The notes under the pieces are model-generated. The model saw only the letters and a program-made list of their open reading frames with translations, made no database searches and was not told where the DNA came from. Positions 22,211-30,308 of a DNA stretch of 38,540 bases are shown in pieces (position 1 is the first letter of the stretch; every line of letters begins with the position of its first letter). The translations under genes and the position numbers were made by a program. This stretch comes from a virus. The stretch spans positions 1-38,540 of IMG/VR virus record IMGVR_UViG_3300034071_000108. One strand, given 5' to 3'.

Positions 22211-22338
22211 CAGACCATGCAGCGGCAACCGCTGAAGCATTAGAAATGGTGATTGCCATGCTCAAGGCAGGGCAATCACCAGAAGACTTAGGCCCGATGG
22301 TTATATTGATCGGGCGTATGATGGCTAGGCGAACCTAA
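22207..22338 (+). CDS. Small protein, unknown (43 residues)
   Basis: MTDHAAATAEALEMVIAMLK AG-type helix followed by QSPEDLGPMVILIGRMMARR. Its ATG overlaps the preceding stop (ATGA). The end overlaps the end of the convergent minus-strand gene by 4 bases (22335-22338), so the two operons meet tail to tail with no terminator visible. Mostly helical, with one amphipathic helix. Role unknown. Confidence 0.6.
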   Translation: MTDHAAATAEALEMVIAMLKAGQSPEDLGPMVILIGRMMARRT

Positions 22339-22502
22339 GCTAGATACTGGGACAGCGCCGTAGCGGCTGCGCCGATGATGGCAAGCGCCGCGGCTAGTCT
22401 GGCTTTCCAACCAAGGGGCGCCTTCGGTGCGGGGTCCATCGGCATGATTTTGCCGGCAGCTTCTTTCACGGCAATCTTCGTGATGAGGTTCTTCAAGTTC
22501 AT
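22335..22502 (-). CDS. Small one-TM protein at the end of the lysis cassette (55 residues)
   Basis: ATG 22502 follows AAGGAG at ideal spacing. A longer frame reaches into the endolysin and lacks support. MNLKNLITKIAVKEAAGKIM, PMDPAPKAPLGWK, then one C-terminal membrane helix (ARLAAALAIIGAAATALSQYLA region, residues 34-55). Its location just after the endolysin suggests holin, antiholin or accessory lysis protein. No family match is recognised. Confidence 0.65.
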   Translation of the reverse strand: MNLKNLITKIAVKEAAGKIMPMDPAPKAPLGWKARLAAALAIIGAAATALSQYLA

Positions 22503-22512
22503 GTTACTCTCC

Positions 22513-23124
22513 TTACAGCCAAGAAGCATATCTCTTGGTTTTCTGTTTGCGGTCGTCGAGGCCGTGCGTGCCGCCATTGATGCGCTTTGTCAGCGCAAGG
22601 ATTGCAGCGTCGCCGGTACCTTGATCGCAGATTGACCACAGCTTGTTCTTGTCGAAGAACCAAAGGGCGCTTTCAAAGCACAGTTCACCAGCTACAAGGT
22701 CTGGGTTGGTCATTACGTCTGGGCGACCGATGTAATCCGCAAAGGCTTGGTAGTTAGCCTTGCCTGTCAGTTGGAGCGCACCGCGTCCGCGGTACTTCCA
22801 GCCGTCGCCGGACGCTTCGTCGCCGTTTGCCATGCGGTTAGCGTACACGCGGTTAGCAATCTTCTCAGGCTTACGCTCGTAAGCACGGGCTAGTGCGTCG
22901 GTCGGGAAGTACTTACGGAAGATGCCGCGCAGTCCCTTCGCGCCGTAGTTCAGGTTCTCGCTGAACGCTTTGAAGCCGCCGCTTTCATGCGCCGTTTGAG
23001 CAAAGAAATGTGCAGCCCGATCAGGTGATAGTTTATAAAAAGCCGCAGCCGCCTTAAATGTACCCGGACCAAATGCACCATCAGCGGTCACTCCAATTTT
23101 CTTTTGTAGGTTTACAAGGCTCAT
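22513..23124 (-). CDS. GH19-type endolysin (203 residues)
   Basis: The enzyme that cuts peptidoglycan glycan strands at lysis. Residues 1-30 (LQKKIGVTADGAFGPGTFKA) resemble half of a peptidoglycan-binding domain. The GH19 (chitinase-like) domain then shows AQTAHESGGF (Glu47), SENLNYGAKGL (Glu57), YRGRGALQLTGKANY (111-125) and FESALWFF. Both catalytic glutamates are present. There is no signal peptide, so it needs a holin. ATG 23124 overlaps the upstream stop (ATGA), with GGAG 9 bases upstream. An earlier start at 23142 is less likely. Confidence 0.95.
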   Translation of the reverse strand: MSLVNLQKKIGVTADGAFGPGTFKAAAAFYKLSPDRAAHFFAQTAHESGGFKAFSENLNYGAKGLRGIFRKYFPTDALARAYERKPEKIANRVYANRMANGDEASGDGWKYRGRGALQLTGKANYQAFADYIGRPDVMTNPDLVAGELCFESALWFFDKNKLWSICDQGTGDAAILALTKRINGGTHGLDDRKQKTKRYASWL

Positions 23125-23594
23125 TTGCCAGCACTCCGCCAATCAGGAAAGTCATTCGCATCAACCACGCCGTCGCCGTTGGCGTCGTAGCGCAGGTCGT
23201 TGCGGTACTTCTCCCATGGCGCCATGTCGTCGTCATCATCCTCATCAGGCGTGTCGATAAAGACAGTGCCGTTCGGATCGTCATACGCCTTTGGCTCTTC
23301 TGGCTCTGGCGCAGGCGCTTCTGGCTCTGGCTCTTTGTCGCGGGCGTTGGCGTTAAGGCTCAGGCCGCCTAGCAGACCGACGAACGCGCCGATGATTGTC
23401 TGGAACGCAGGGTTGACCATCTCAAGGACGGCTGCGCTGTCTACGATTTCGTTCGGCATGAACAGACCGGCGACAAGCGCCAGCACAACGACAAGTATAA
23501 CAGCCGACAGCGTGACGATTGCCACACGCACGACAAACTCGACGGTGTCGTTGACGCCGCTGCTCTTGCTTTCAAAACTACTCAGGAAGCTCAT
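23121..23594 (-). CDS. Two-TM membrane protein with EF-hand calcium loop (157 residues)
   Basis: Probable lysis-associated membrane protein. TM1 at residues 18-46 and TM2 at 61-82, with NPAFQTIIGAFVGLLGG in the second. An acidic proline/glutamate region follows (EPEPEAPAPEPEEP), then an Asp run, then a canonical EF-hand loop DANGDGVVDAND at 137-148, whose calcium-ligand positions 1, 3, 5, 9 and 12 are Asp/Asn. The TM part resembles the upstream 92-residue protein, so the two are duplicates and this one gained the acidic/EF-hand tail. AAGGA supports ATG 23594. A holin or lysis-timing role is inferred. Confidence 0.8.
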   Translation of the reverse strand: MSFLSSFESKSSGVNDTVEFVVRVAIVTLSAVILVVVLALVAGLFMPNEIVDSAAVLEMVNPAFQTIIGAFVGLLGGLSLNANARDKEPEPEAPAPEPEEPKAYDDPNGTVFIDTPDEDDDDDMAPWEKYRNDLRYDANGDGVVDANDFPDWRSAGK

Positions 23595-23856
23595 CTTCTT
23601 TATCCTTCTTCTTTTGCATGGCCCCGCTGCCCTGCCCGGCCATAAGTCCTGCCAACGCGCCAACAATGAACGTCGCTATCGGGTTAATCAACTTGAAAAA
23701 CTCAGCGTCGTTGGGCGACTGCCCTTCCATCGGCTGCGACACAAACACCAACGAGTACAGCACGGTCGCAACGATGAACGTCAACGTCAGCGACAGCACG
23801 ATGCCGACGATGAACCGCAGCAGTTCTTCTGGCGACCATTCGCTAGTGGGCTTCAT
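23578..23856 (-). CDS. Two-TM holin-like protein (92 residues)
   Basis: MKPTSEWSPEELLRFIVGIV starts an N-terminal helix, TM1 spans residues 15-40 (GIVLSLTLTFIVATVLYSLV), TM2 residues 58-75 (NPIATFIVGALAGLMAG), and a charged tail ends KKKDKEDELPE. Size, two membrane helices, basic tail and position just before the endolysin fit a holin of the two-TM class, though no family is certain. It overlaps its neighbours: its stop lies inside the next gene by 17 bases and its start overlaps the lipoprotein gene by 14. Confidence 0.75.
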   Translation of the reverse strand: MKPTSEWSPEELLRFIVGIVLSLTLTFIVATVLYSLVFVSQPMEGQSPNDAEFFKLINPIATFIVGALAGLMAGQGSGAMQKKKDKEDELPE

Positions 23857-24028
23857 GCTCTTCTTCGCCTGTATTTATCAGCCATTCGGTGCAGTAGCCC
23901 ATAGCGATGCAGCGCGGCTTCTTGCAGAGTTCGTCCTGCCAGTTTTCAGGGTCTTGGCAGTCGTAGCGGTAGCGGTCTTCGCAGCCCGCCAGCAACAGCA
24001 CCGCCAGTAGTACGCTGACTACACGCAT
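23843..24028 (-). CDS. Small Cys-rich lipoprotein (61 residues)
   Basis: Has a lipoprotein signal peptide: MRVVSVLLAVLLLAGC with lipobox LAGC (Cys16). The mature part CEDRYRYDCQDPENWQDELC, then KKPRCIAMGYCTEWLI, has four further Cys and an acidic tail. This motif set (C-D-R-Y-R-Y ... C-Q-D-P-E-N-W) is a recurrent small phage lipoprotein next to lysis genes. It may act as the outer-membrane spanin partner or an exclusion lipoprotein. The role is inferred. It suggests a diderm host. Confidence 0.85.
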   Translation of the reverse strand: MRVVSVLLAVLLLAGCEDRYRYDCQDPENWQDELCKKPRCIAMGYCTEWLINTGEEEHEAH

Positions 24029-24037
24029 ACGACTTCC

Positions 24038-24217
24038 TTAGACGCCCTTTTGCAGCACGCTTAACAATATGCCAATCAACAGCATAATGATCGTCCCCGC
24101 CGCAGTCATGCCAACGCTCTCAATGCGCTTCATCCGCGCACAGATACTTTCGTACCGGAACGCGCAGACCTGTTCGTGCGTGTTAAGTTGTGCTTGGGTC
24201 TGGTCGATGGTTGTCAT
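24038..24217 (-). CDS. XhlA-like small membrane protein (59 residues)
   Basis: MTTIDQTQAQLNTHEQVCAF, YESICARMKRIESVGMTAAG, then a C-terminal membrane helix (TIIMLLIGILLSVLQKGV). A soluble N-terminal helix with NTHE..CA.RY..I.AR..RIE followed by one TM segment is the layout of haemolysin XhlA-like/accessory lysis proteins in phages. The short leader before the ATG has GAGA but no strong site. Start sits 3 bases after the stop of the 794-residue gene, implying coupling. Confidence 0.75.
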   Translation of the reverse strand: MTTIDQTQAQLNTHEQVCAFRYESICARMKRIESVGMTAAGTIIMLLIGILLSVLQKGV

Positions 24218-24220
24218 GGT

Positions 24221-26605
24221 TTAGCGTCTCATCATGTTGCGGGACACCCTGCCGTATATCGGCACAGGATACCCTTCGGAGTAATCAATATCTATCAGCG
24301 GCTCACCGGATTCCGGATCAAACTCAGGAAAGTCAAATTCTTCACCCATTGTCGGCGTCGGCCCAAACTGTTGCGCCATGACATTACGCGCCGTTGGATT
24401 TATCTGCTGGACTTGCTCAGACACACGCACCGCGGTCGGAAATTCGTTCATAGCGGCTGCCATGTTAGGTCCGCTCTGGTATGCTTGCGCTAACTCTTGC
24501 TGCACTTTTGGCGACATGATGGCGCGTTGGACTTGGTTAAGCCCTTGGCCTGCAAAAGCGACGGCAGGGAATTTGGCGCCGACAACGCCGCGGATACCGC
24601 GAGACAGATAGCCGGGCTGTTCTTTAGTTAAAAGGTTGCCGCCAGCGGTCTCACCAAGCGATGCTAACTCATTCATGCGGTTAAGATTTTGCAGTTCGTC
24701 GGCTGACATTTTAAGTGCGTCCAACCGCCTAGGATCGCCCGCAAACGCATTAGCAATCTTTTCGTTTTCTGGGCCGCCACCCATAATTTTTCCGACAACT
24801 TTGGGGCGGTCGCCGCCGACCAAAGCGCGAAACTCTGTACCAGTTGGGTCTTGTTTATATAGTCGAAACGCCTCGCCGGCTACTTCGCCGCGATTAACGG
24901 CGGCATAGCCCTGTTCAGACTTCTGTAAAAATTCATCTACAAGATTGCCGCCGCCGCCGCGTCGTAGCGTATCGTCTATTAGCGAACGAAGCTCTAACAC
25001 GGTTTCTTGCGCTGCTTCAGGCGTACCTGTGCGCGATGGGGCGCCGCCCATTTGCACGGACAGTTTATTAACAATATTGTTGATGCCTGAGCGGCGAATT
25101 TTACCTAACGCTTTAGGGTTAAGCATACCGTTTGCGTCGGTGGCTTTTTCAAGCTGCCTAATGACGCCTTTTATTGCGCCCTCTTCTACTGATCCACGCA
25201 GAATTTCGGGGTCAGCCATTTTGCGCTGCAACGAAGATATAAGGTCAGCCGCGCGCATAGGCCGTATGCCTTCAGCAGCTAAACTATCAACTTCATCAAA
25301 TATATCGCCGGCGCGTTCGCGAGCAGTTATGGCTTTTAGCCCCGCCTGTTCGCCGCGCTGCGTCATGGTACCTGCGATACCGCGTTGGCGGTTAATTGCT
25401 TCTGCCGCAAAGGGGTCGCCCAAGTCGTCCATCTGGCCTAGCCGCGTTTCAGCGCCTATAGCCCCCTCAGTCATACGGCGGTTAAGACCTGACTGCTCTG
25501 CGGCCAGCCTTTCTAAATCGGCGGCTTCGCCTAACTTAGCGGGGACAAACTCATTGGCGTAGCCCGCGCGGCGGTACATTTCTTCGCGTAACGGCGCTAC
25601 GCCCTGAGTGACTGCGGCGCGTTCACCACGTACCGCAGCACGTATATCTTCCATTGTAGCGCCGCCAGCGGCTTCAGCTAGCCGACCAGTGCGCGCCGCT
25701 TCTTGTTGCGCCAATATACGTGCAGGAGTGTCAGGGTCGATTTCGCGCGCGACAATCTTACCTATGCCAAAAAACGGGCTAGGCTCTACACCGGCGCTGA
25801 CTAGAACCTGCTGCGCTAGACGTTGATCGCTGGGTGATAATTTTGCAAACGCAGCTTTTGCTGCATCGACGTTTTTACCCAAAGACTCACGAATAATTTG
25901 ACCGGCTTTAACCGCTGGCATCCGCCTAAGATCGACTGCTTTCCCGCCGATCCGCTTTATAATAGAGCCAAGAATAGGTATGCCCGCGCCGTACAAGAAC
26001 CCTTCGCCGGGGTCTTGCCCCATCAAAGCCGCAGTGCCTGCGCCCGAAGTGCCGCCGCCGGCTGCGCGTAAAGCTACGCGGCCTGCACGCGAACCACCCT
26101 TTACGCCGATGCCGCCCGATGCAGTAGAAGTTAAAACCTTTGACGCGGCGTCGCCGACTACAGGTATTTTTGATACCACGGGCGCCGCCATAGTAGCGGC
26201 GCGCGAAACGGCGCCTGCTGGCGCTATTGACCGGCCAAGATCACGGGCAAGCGGGCGCGGCTGCGTTACGAAAGTACGGGATACTTTATCGGTAGCTGCA
26301 CGGCGTTGCGCCTGCGCCTGCTTTACTGCGTCCTCACCGAAAATCATTCCAGATATAGGATCGGTAACCATAGCCGCGAGATTGTACGCGCCTTCAGGCA
26401 CGCCAATTAGTATTTCGTTAATGTTGTCGAGCGCCGTATCAACCGCACCAATACCCGTGCCACGGTTACGCGGCGCGGCACGCCGTTTGCCTGATTCCGG
26501 AAACTGCTCCAGAATTTTAGCTCGGACTTGTGCGTCTGTCGCGCCGGCAGGGCCAGTGATGCGGTAGGTGCGCCCGTTAGGCGCTCTCATTTCATATGTT
26601 GGCAT
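24221..26605 (-). CDS. Internal virion/ejection protein (794 residues)
   Basis: Starts MPTYEMRAPNGRTYRITGPA GATDAQVRAKILEQFPESG-type module, a small beta-alpha domain common at the N-terminus of phage internal virion proteins. The rest is mostly alpha-helical and Ala/Gly-rich, with hydrophobic glycine-rich stretches around residues 120-225 (GAVSRAATMAAPVVSKIPVV; GKAVDLRRM) that could insert in membranes. A central coiled-coil region (DLERLAAEQSGLNRRM) follows. The C-terminus is acidic (EEFDFPEFDPESGEPLIDID). The gene lies in the injection-protein block, just before lysis. No enzymatic motif is clear. Its ATG shares a base with the preceding stop (TGATG). Confidence 0.75.
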   Translation of the reverse strand: MPTYEMRAPNGRTYRITGPAGATDAQVRAKILEQFPESGKRRAAPRNRGTGIGAVDTALDNINEILIGVPEGAYNLAAMVTDPISGMIFGEDAVKQAQAQRRAATDKVSRTFVTQPRPLARDLGRSIAPAGAVSRAATMAAPVVSKIPVVGDAASKVLTSTASGGIGVKGGSRAGRVALRAAGGGTSGAGTAALMGQDPGEGFLYGAGIPILGSIIKRIGGKAVDLRRMPAVKAGQIIRESLGKNVDAAKAAFAKLSPSDQRLAQQVLVSAGVEPSPFFGIGKIVAREIDPDTPARILAQQEAARTGRLAEAAGGATMEDIRAAVRGERAAVTQGVAPLREEMYRRAGYANEFVPAKLGEAADLERLAAEQSGLNRRMTEGAIGAETRLGQMDDLGDPFAAEAINRQRGIAGTMTQRGEQAGLKAITARERAGDIFDEVDSLAAEGIRPMRAADLISSLQRKMADPEILRGSVEEGAIKGVIRQLEKATDANGMLNPKALGKIRRSGINNIVNKLSVQMGGAPSRTGTPEAAQETVLELRSLIDDTLRRGGGGNLVDEFLQKSEQGYAAVNRGEVAGEAFRLYKQDPTGTEFRALVGGDRPKVVGKIMGGGPENEKIANAFAGDPRRLDALKMSADELQNLNRMNELASLGETAGGNLLTKEQPGYLSRGIRGVVGAKFPAVAFAGQGLNQVQRAIMSPKVQQELAQAYQSGPNMAAAMNEFPTAVRVSEQVQQINPTARNVMAQQFGPTPTMGEEFDFPEFDPESGEPLIDIDYSEGYPVPIYGRVSRNMMRR

Positions 26606-28350
26606 CAGTTACCTATCACTTTAGCTTTACCCCACCCACCGCTAGATGTAACCGGCGTCCTACGCTGCGTAGTGGTGGTGGTGGTTGCTGCGCCTTTTGG
26701 GTTTAATTTCCCAATCGCCTTCGTCAGCGCGTTGAAGTCGGCGTCTAATTCAGGCGTCCACATAACGCCAGCGGCGTCTTTGACGTTCTTCGCAAAATCC
26801 GCCATAGCGACCAACTTACGGTATGCCGACGCGGGGGTGTCTTGGTACGTCGGAATATATGACCGACGGTAGTTGGCTTCTTGCTCTTTAGATGTACCGG
26901 CGCCGGTGTTGACAAACGTGATGTTGTCAAGAAAACGCAAGATAGTTGCGACAAACTGTTGACGCGGTTCGCTTTCTGCAAACAACCGAGCCTCTTCACC
27001 GTAAAACGGAATTTGCGACGCGGCGTATTCTGTCCCAGTAGGCCGAATAGATTCTGGATTTGTTTGAAGAATCTCAACGGCCCCTTTAAGGTTGGTACGC
27101 ATCTGGCGACTGATAGTTCCAAACCGACGCTCACCCTCTGTCGAGGGCTTGGCTTTTTCGCCTGAACCAGCGATTACGATTGGCGGTTCGCCGCTGGCGG
27201 GGGCGCCAGCTCGACCTGTAGGCGTCCGGCGAGGGCCGCCGCCGCTTTCGACGCGGATGATTTTATCGCGGACTTGCTCCCAAGGCACGTTTGTGTACTG
27301 CCCCGGACGGTTGCTAGGTAGACCCGCCCAAGTGTCTTTAAGATTGCCGCCTTTGCGTTCCTCATAAAGTGCTTTTGCAAGCTGCTCTTGAGCATCTGCG
27401 GTAAAAGGTTTGTCGCGCCAGTTAGCACCAAATACTTTGGGTGCCATATCTTGAAGAGTTTCATAGGTAAATTGGTATGTGCCGACAGCGCCCGTACCCT
27501 TGTTAGGGCCAGCCCCAACTTTACCGCGAGTTTTATTGATAAGTTCTTTCTGGAATTTTTGGACATCGCCCATACGCATTGTGCTAAGGGGCTTTGACGG
27601 CGAACCATATTCTCCAAAACCGTACACAACGTCAGCAGTGTTACCGCGCCCCGGTGCGCCCATTGATGATGGTGTGCCAACGGCAGGCGCCGGTGTGCCA
27701 AAGCTGCCGGGCTTCTCTTTAGGTACCGCCCTAATATTACCTCGGTCATCTTCAATATACTGCATACCTTCAGCGACTTGAATACGTGAGCCGGGTACTT
27801 CCGTTGCAGGACCGCGGCGATATTTCGACACGCCTACAAGGCGCTCTTCAGTGCCGGTGGTTTGCTTTATGTATTCCTGTTCCATTTGCTGCGCGGCGGT
27901 CAGCGTCTTAGCTTTAGTGTTTTCTTTCCACGCCATAAACTGCTCAGGGTCTTGCGGCATAGACGCTACGGCGTCTGATAGCGTTCCTTGGTACATCTGC
28001 GATTGGAACTGAGGTAGACTGGCAATACGACTTGCAACCGCAGCTACTTGCTGAGGTGAGTCGGAGTCCGACAGCGCCGTGTAAACAAAAGCGTTAAACT
28101 CCAAAGCCGTCTTAAGTTCGGCGGCTGAGGCTTTAGCGCCGGCTTCGGCTAATGCGGGTGTGTGCAGAGCCGCTGCGCGCTCTTCTTGCGCGGCGTTAAT
28201 GTCCATCGCCTGCTGCGCTTGCATACCTTGACGTTCAGCCGTGCGCCGTTGCGCCGTCATGTTCAGCATATTCGCGTACTGTGCCGTCAGCTTAGACGGA
28301 TCGGGAAGCTGCGGTCCGCGCGCTTGAAGGGCTATCATTTGGTTTGCCAT
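26605..28350 (-). CDS. Virion protein with lysozyme-like domain (581 residues)
   Basis: Helical N-terminal 200 residues rich in Gln and Ala (ALHTPALAEAGAKASAAELK). A lysozyme/transglycosylase-like domain at about 240-365: VVYGFGEYGSP, INKTRGKVGAGPNKGTGAVG, TYQFTYETLQDMA, FTADAQEQLAKALY. This is the G.YQF...TL pattern of virion muramidases, which open peptidoglycan at infection. The catalytic residue is probably the Glu in GFGEYG (247) but this is not proven. The C-terminus has a Thr run and SSGGWGKAKVIGN. It is a likely ejection protein with local wall-digesting activity. Confidence 0.75.
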   Translation of the reverse strand: MANQMIALQARGPQLPDPSKLTAQYANMLNMTAQRRTAERQGMQAQQAMDINAAQEERAAALHTPALAEAGAKASAAELKTALEFNAFVYTALSDSDSPQQVAAVASRIASLPQFQSQMYQGTLSDAVASMPQDPEQFMAWKENTKAKTLTAAQQMEQEYIKQTTGTEERLVGVSKYRRGPATEVPGSRIQVAEGMQYIEDDRGNIRAVPKEKPGSFGTPAPAVGTPSSMGAPGRGNTADVVYGFGEYGSPSKPLSTMRMGDVQKFQKELINKTRGKVGAGPNKGTGAVGTYQFTYETLQDMAPKVFGANWRDKPFTADAQEQLAKALYEERKGGNLKDTWAGLPSNRPGQYTNVPWEQVRDKIIRVESGGGPRRTPTGRAGAPASGEPPIVIAGSGEKAKPSTEGERRFGTISRQMRTNLKGAVEILQTNPESIRPTGTEYAASQIPFYGEEARLFAESEPRQQFVATILRFLDNITFVNTGAGTSKEQEANYRRSYIPTYQDTPASAYRKLVAMADFAKNVKDAAGVMWTPELDADFNALTKAIGKLNPKGAATTTTTTQRRTPVTSSGGWGKAKVIGN

Positions 28351-28369
28351 GCGATTACGCCTTTACGTG

Positions 28370-29851
28370 TCAAATTGTTCTGTCGGGGTTATACGCAAAG
28401 GGGTTATAGCCCTGCATAACCGTTGAAGGTGCAGCAGCAGCGCCGGTCGTACCCGCGCGATTGCCGCGCTGGTAATACCCCAGCATGGCGTTGTTCATCG
28501 CAGCGTTTTCCGCCCGCATGGCGCTCTGCGCTGGGTATTGCATTGCATACCCACCTATTTGGCCCAAAGCGTTTGTTAGTGCGTTAGCTTGTCCGATATA
28601 GCCGGACGCACGAGCTTGACCGGCGCCTAGGGCGCCTTGTGCCTGAGCGTTGCCGACATTGTACGCGCTCTGCGAAGCAGCGTTGCCTATGTTCTGCGCG
28701 CCACGCGAAACGGCGTCCGCTATGTTGTACTGGTTTTGTGCGATGTTCTGGCCTTGGCCCAGCGCAAGACCGCTTTGGGTGCCGTAATAGTTGGCAGCGT
28801 TGCCGGCCATTGCGTTGCCGCGGCCAAGAGAAGTTCCAGCCATCGCCTGACCCAAACCCAAATTGGTTCCCGCGGTTGCTTGTCCGAGACCCAAAGCGGT
28901 TGCAGCGGTAGCTTCGCCGCGGTTCAACGCGTTCTGCGCCGTAGCTTGTCCGCGCGCCAAAGCATTTCCAGCGGTCTGTGAGCCGTATTGCCCTGCGGCG
29001 CCGGTCATAATGTTGGATGCCGATTGGCCTGCACCAGACAGAGAACCTAGCGTACCCAGACGCGCTGCGCGCTCAGTTTGGTAGCGGTTAAACGCGTTGC
29101 CGAATTCTTGGCTGGCTAAGTCTTGACCGAACCGCTGGATGCCTTTCATAGCGCCGCCGGACAGCAGACCGCCACGCGCCGATGCGCTGCGCTCTAACGC
29201 CTTCATTCCTTCCGATTGACGGAAAGCATAGCCGGGGTCTTGCTCAAATTGTTGTGTGCCAAAAGCGCGGGCATACTGGCCGTAGTCAGCAGCGCCGGTG
29301 TCGCCGCCGAGGCCCATAAGCTGCATGATCTGGTTTTGGGCGGTTAGGCCGCTTTGGATATATGGGTTTTGAAAGTCACCCTGACGCTGGTACGCTTGGT
29401 CATATGCGCCTTGGGCGCCAGTAAACGCCGTGTCATACGCGCCTTGCGCCGCGTCGTAAGAGCGGTCGTATGCGCCTTGGGCCTGACCATAGGCTTGATT
29501 GTATGCGTTCTGCGCCCCGCCAAAGGCTTGACCGTATGCGCTCTCAGCGCCGGTAAAGCCTTTATCAAGTTCGCCCCGCGTTTCTTCATACTCAGCCCGC
29601 GCAAAATCTTGTGCTGCCTTAGTTGCTGCGTCCTGCGCGACTTGCGCCGCTGCTGCTGCTTCCCGGGCCGCTGCTACAGCTTCTGCGTTGCCTGTCTTCT
29701 GCGCCTCTAGCGCCAGCGCGGACGCGCGCTCCTGCGCTGCGGTTGCATCCGCAGCAGCTTTTGCTTGCGTGTCCGCTGCTTTTTTAGACGCCTTACCGGA
29801 GATTACCGCCCCGCCTACTGCGGCGACTGCCCCTATTGCTGCTGCGACCAT
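28370..29851 (-). CDS. P22-type DNA injection/transfer protein with 11-residue repeats (493 residues)
   Basis: An internal virion protein probably ejected with the DNA. N-terminal hydrophobic helix (VAAAIGAVAAVGGAVISG) then an Ala-rich helix. Five tandem 11-mers of the form GAQGAYDQAYx fill residues 101-155. The middle DPGYAFRQSEGMKALERSAS, GGLLSGGAMKGIQRFGQDLA and FNRYQTERAARLGTLGSLSG form a segment widely shared by podophage injection proteins. Residues 294-425 contain about twelve more 11-residue units (AGNALARGQAT-like) continuing to the C-terminal region. Gly/Ala repeats with hendecad phase suggest amphipathic helices able to form a trans-envelope channel. This is inferred. Confidence 0.85.
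   Translation of the reverse strand: MVAAAIGAVAAVGGAVISGKASKKAADTQAKAAADATAAQERASALALEAQKTGNAEAVAAAREAAAAAQVAQDAATKAAQDFARAEYEETRGELDKGFTGAESAYGQAFGGAQNAYNQAYGQAQGAYDRSYDAAQGAYDTAFTGAQGAYDQAYQRQGDFQNPYIQSGLTAQNQIMQLMGLGGDTGAADYGQYARAFGTQQFEQDPGYAFRQSEGMKALERSASARGGLLSGGAMKGIQRFGQDLASQEFGNAFNRYQTERAARLGTLGSLSGAGQSASNIMTGAAGQYGSQTAGNALARGQATAQNALNRGEATAATALGLGQATAGTNLGLGQAMAGTSLGRGNAMAGNAANYYGTQSGLALGQGQNIAQNQYNIADAVSRGAQNIGNAASQSAYNVGNAQAQGALGAGQARASGYIGQANALTNALGQIGGYAMQYPAQSAMRAENAAMNNAMLGYYQRGNRAGTTGAAAAPSTVMQGYNPFAYNPDRTI
28577..28972 (-). repeat. 33-bp-period repeats encoding twelve 11-residue units
   Basis: Codons for residues 294-425 of the injection protein form about twelve consecutive 11-residue units. 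The first five (AGNALARGQAT, AQNALNRGEAT, AATALGLGQAT, AGTNLGLGQAM, AGTSLGRGNAM) are closely similar and later ones decay. The 33-base DNA period makes the segment prone to length change. Confidence 0.85.
29387..29551 (-). repeat. 33-bp-period repeats encoding five 11-residue units
   Basis: Codons for residues 101-155 encode GAESAYGQAFG, GAQNAYNQAYG, QAQGAYDRSYD, AAQGAYDTAFT and GAQGAYDQAYQ, an exact 11-residue period with conserved Ala, Tyr and Ala positions. This is separate from the larger array in the same gene. Confidence 0.9.
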
Positions 29852-29852
29852 G

Positions 29853-30308
29853 TTAATCCCCGATCCACTTGCTGTAGTATACCTCTACAGGTTCCATTTT
29901 CAAAAACTCAAACAGCCGTGAAGCGTCTTTATGAAGTTTGGACCCGTAAAACATACGATGTACGCCTCGCCTTTTAGCTTCTTTTTCAACTAAACGAAAG
30001 AGCTTTACGCCACTAAATCCACCTCGCACGTCTGGATGCGTCCAAAAGATGTCCATCGTCAGCGTTAGGCACGTTTGATAGTGAAGACCCGGCGCGATAA
30101 AACCAATGAAATACCCTACTAAACGGCCAGTTTCGCGCAGCGTAACGAGCATCAGTTGCCCTGCGTCGTCGCGCGCTTCGTAAATATCATACTGCGGCGC
30201 AAGCGGCACCTTATCTTTGTTTAGGGCTAACTCTTCCCAATGATGGTCGTAACACTCCATTAACTCCGGTAGGCAATCCTTGTAAGGCTCGACTTGTGCG
30301 GTGATCAT
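29853..30308 (-). CDS. GNAT-family N-acetyltransferase (151 residues)
   Basis: An acetyl-CoA-dependent acyltransferase. The GNAT core is seen as AGQLMLVTLRETGRLVGYFI (strand pair), LTLTMDIFWTHPDVRGGFSG (strand 4 and the CoA pyrophosphate loop, R-G-G-F-S-G) and KLFRLVEKEAKRRGVHRMFY (helix 3, strand 5). C-terminal FEFLKMEPVEVYYSKW matches the usual last strand. Substrate unknown. Phage GNATs of this type are frequent next to virion genes. Starts after AGGAG, sharing a base with the oxygenase stop (TAATG). Confidence 0.85.
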   Translation of the reverse strand: MITAQVEPYKDCLPELMECYDHHWEELALNKDKVPLAPQYDIYEARDDAGQLMLVTLRETGRLVGYFIGFIAPGLHYQTCLTLTMDIFWTHPDVRGGFSGVKLFRLVEKEAKRRGVHRMFYGSKLHKDASRLFEFLKMEPVEVYYSKWIGD

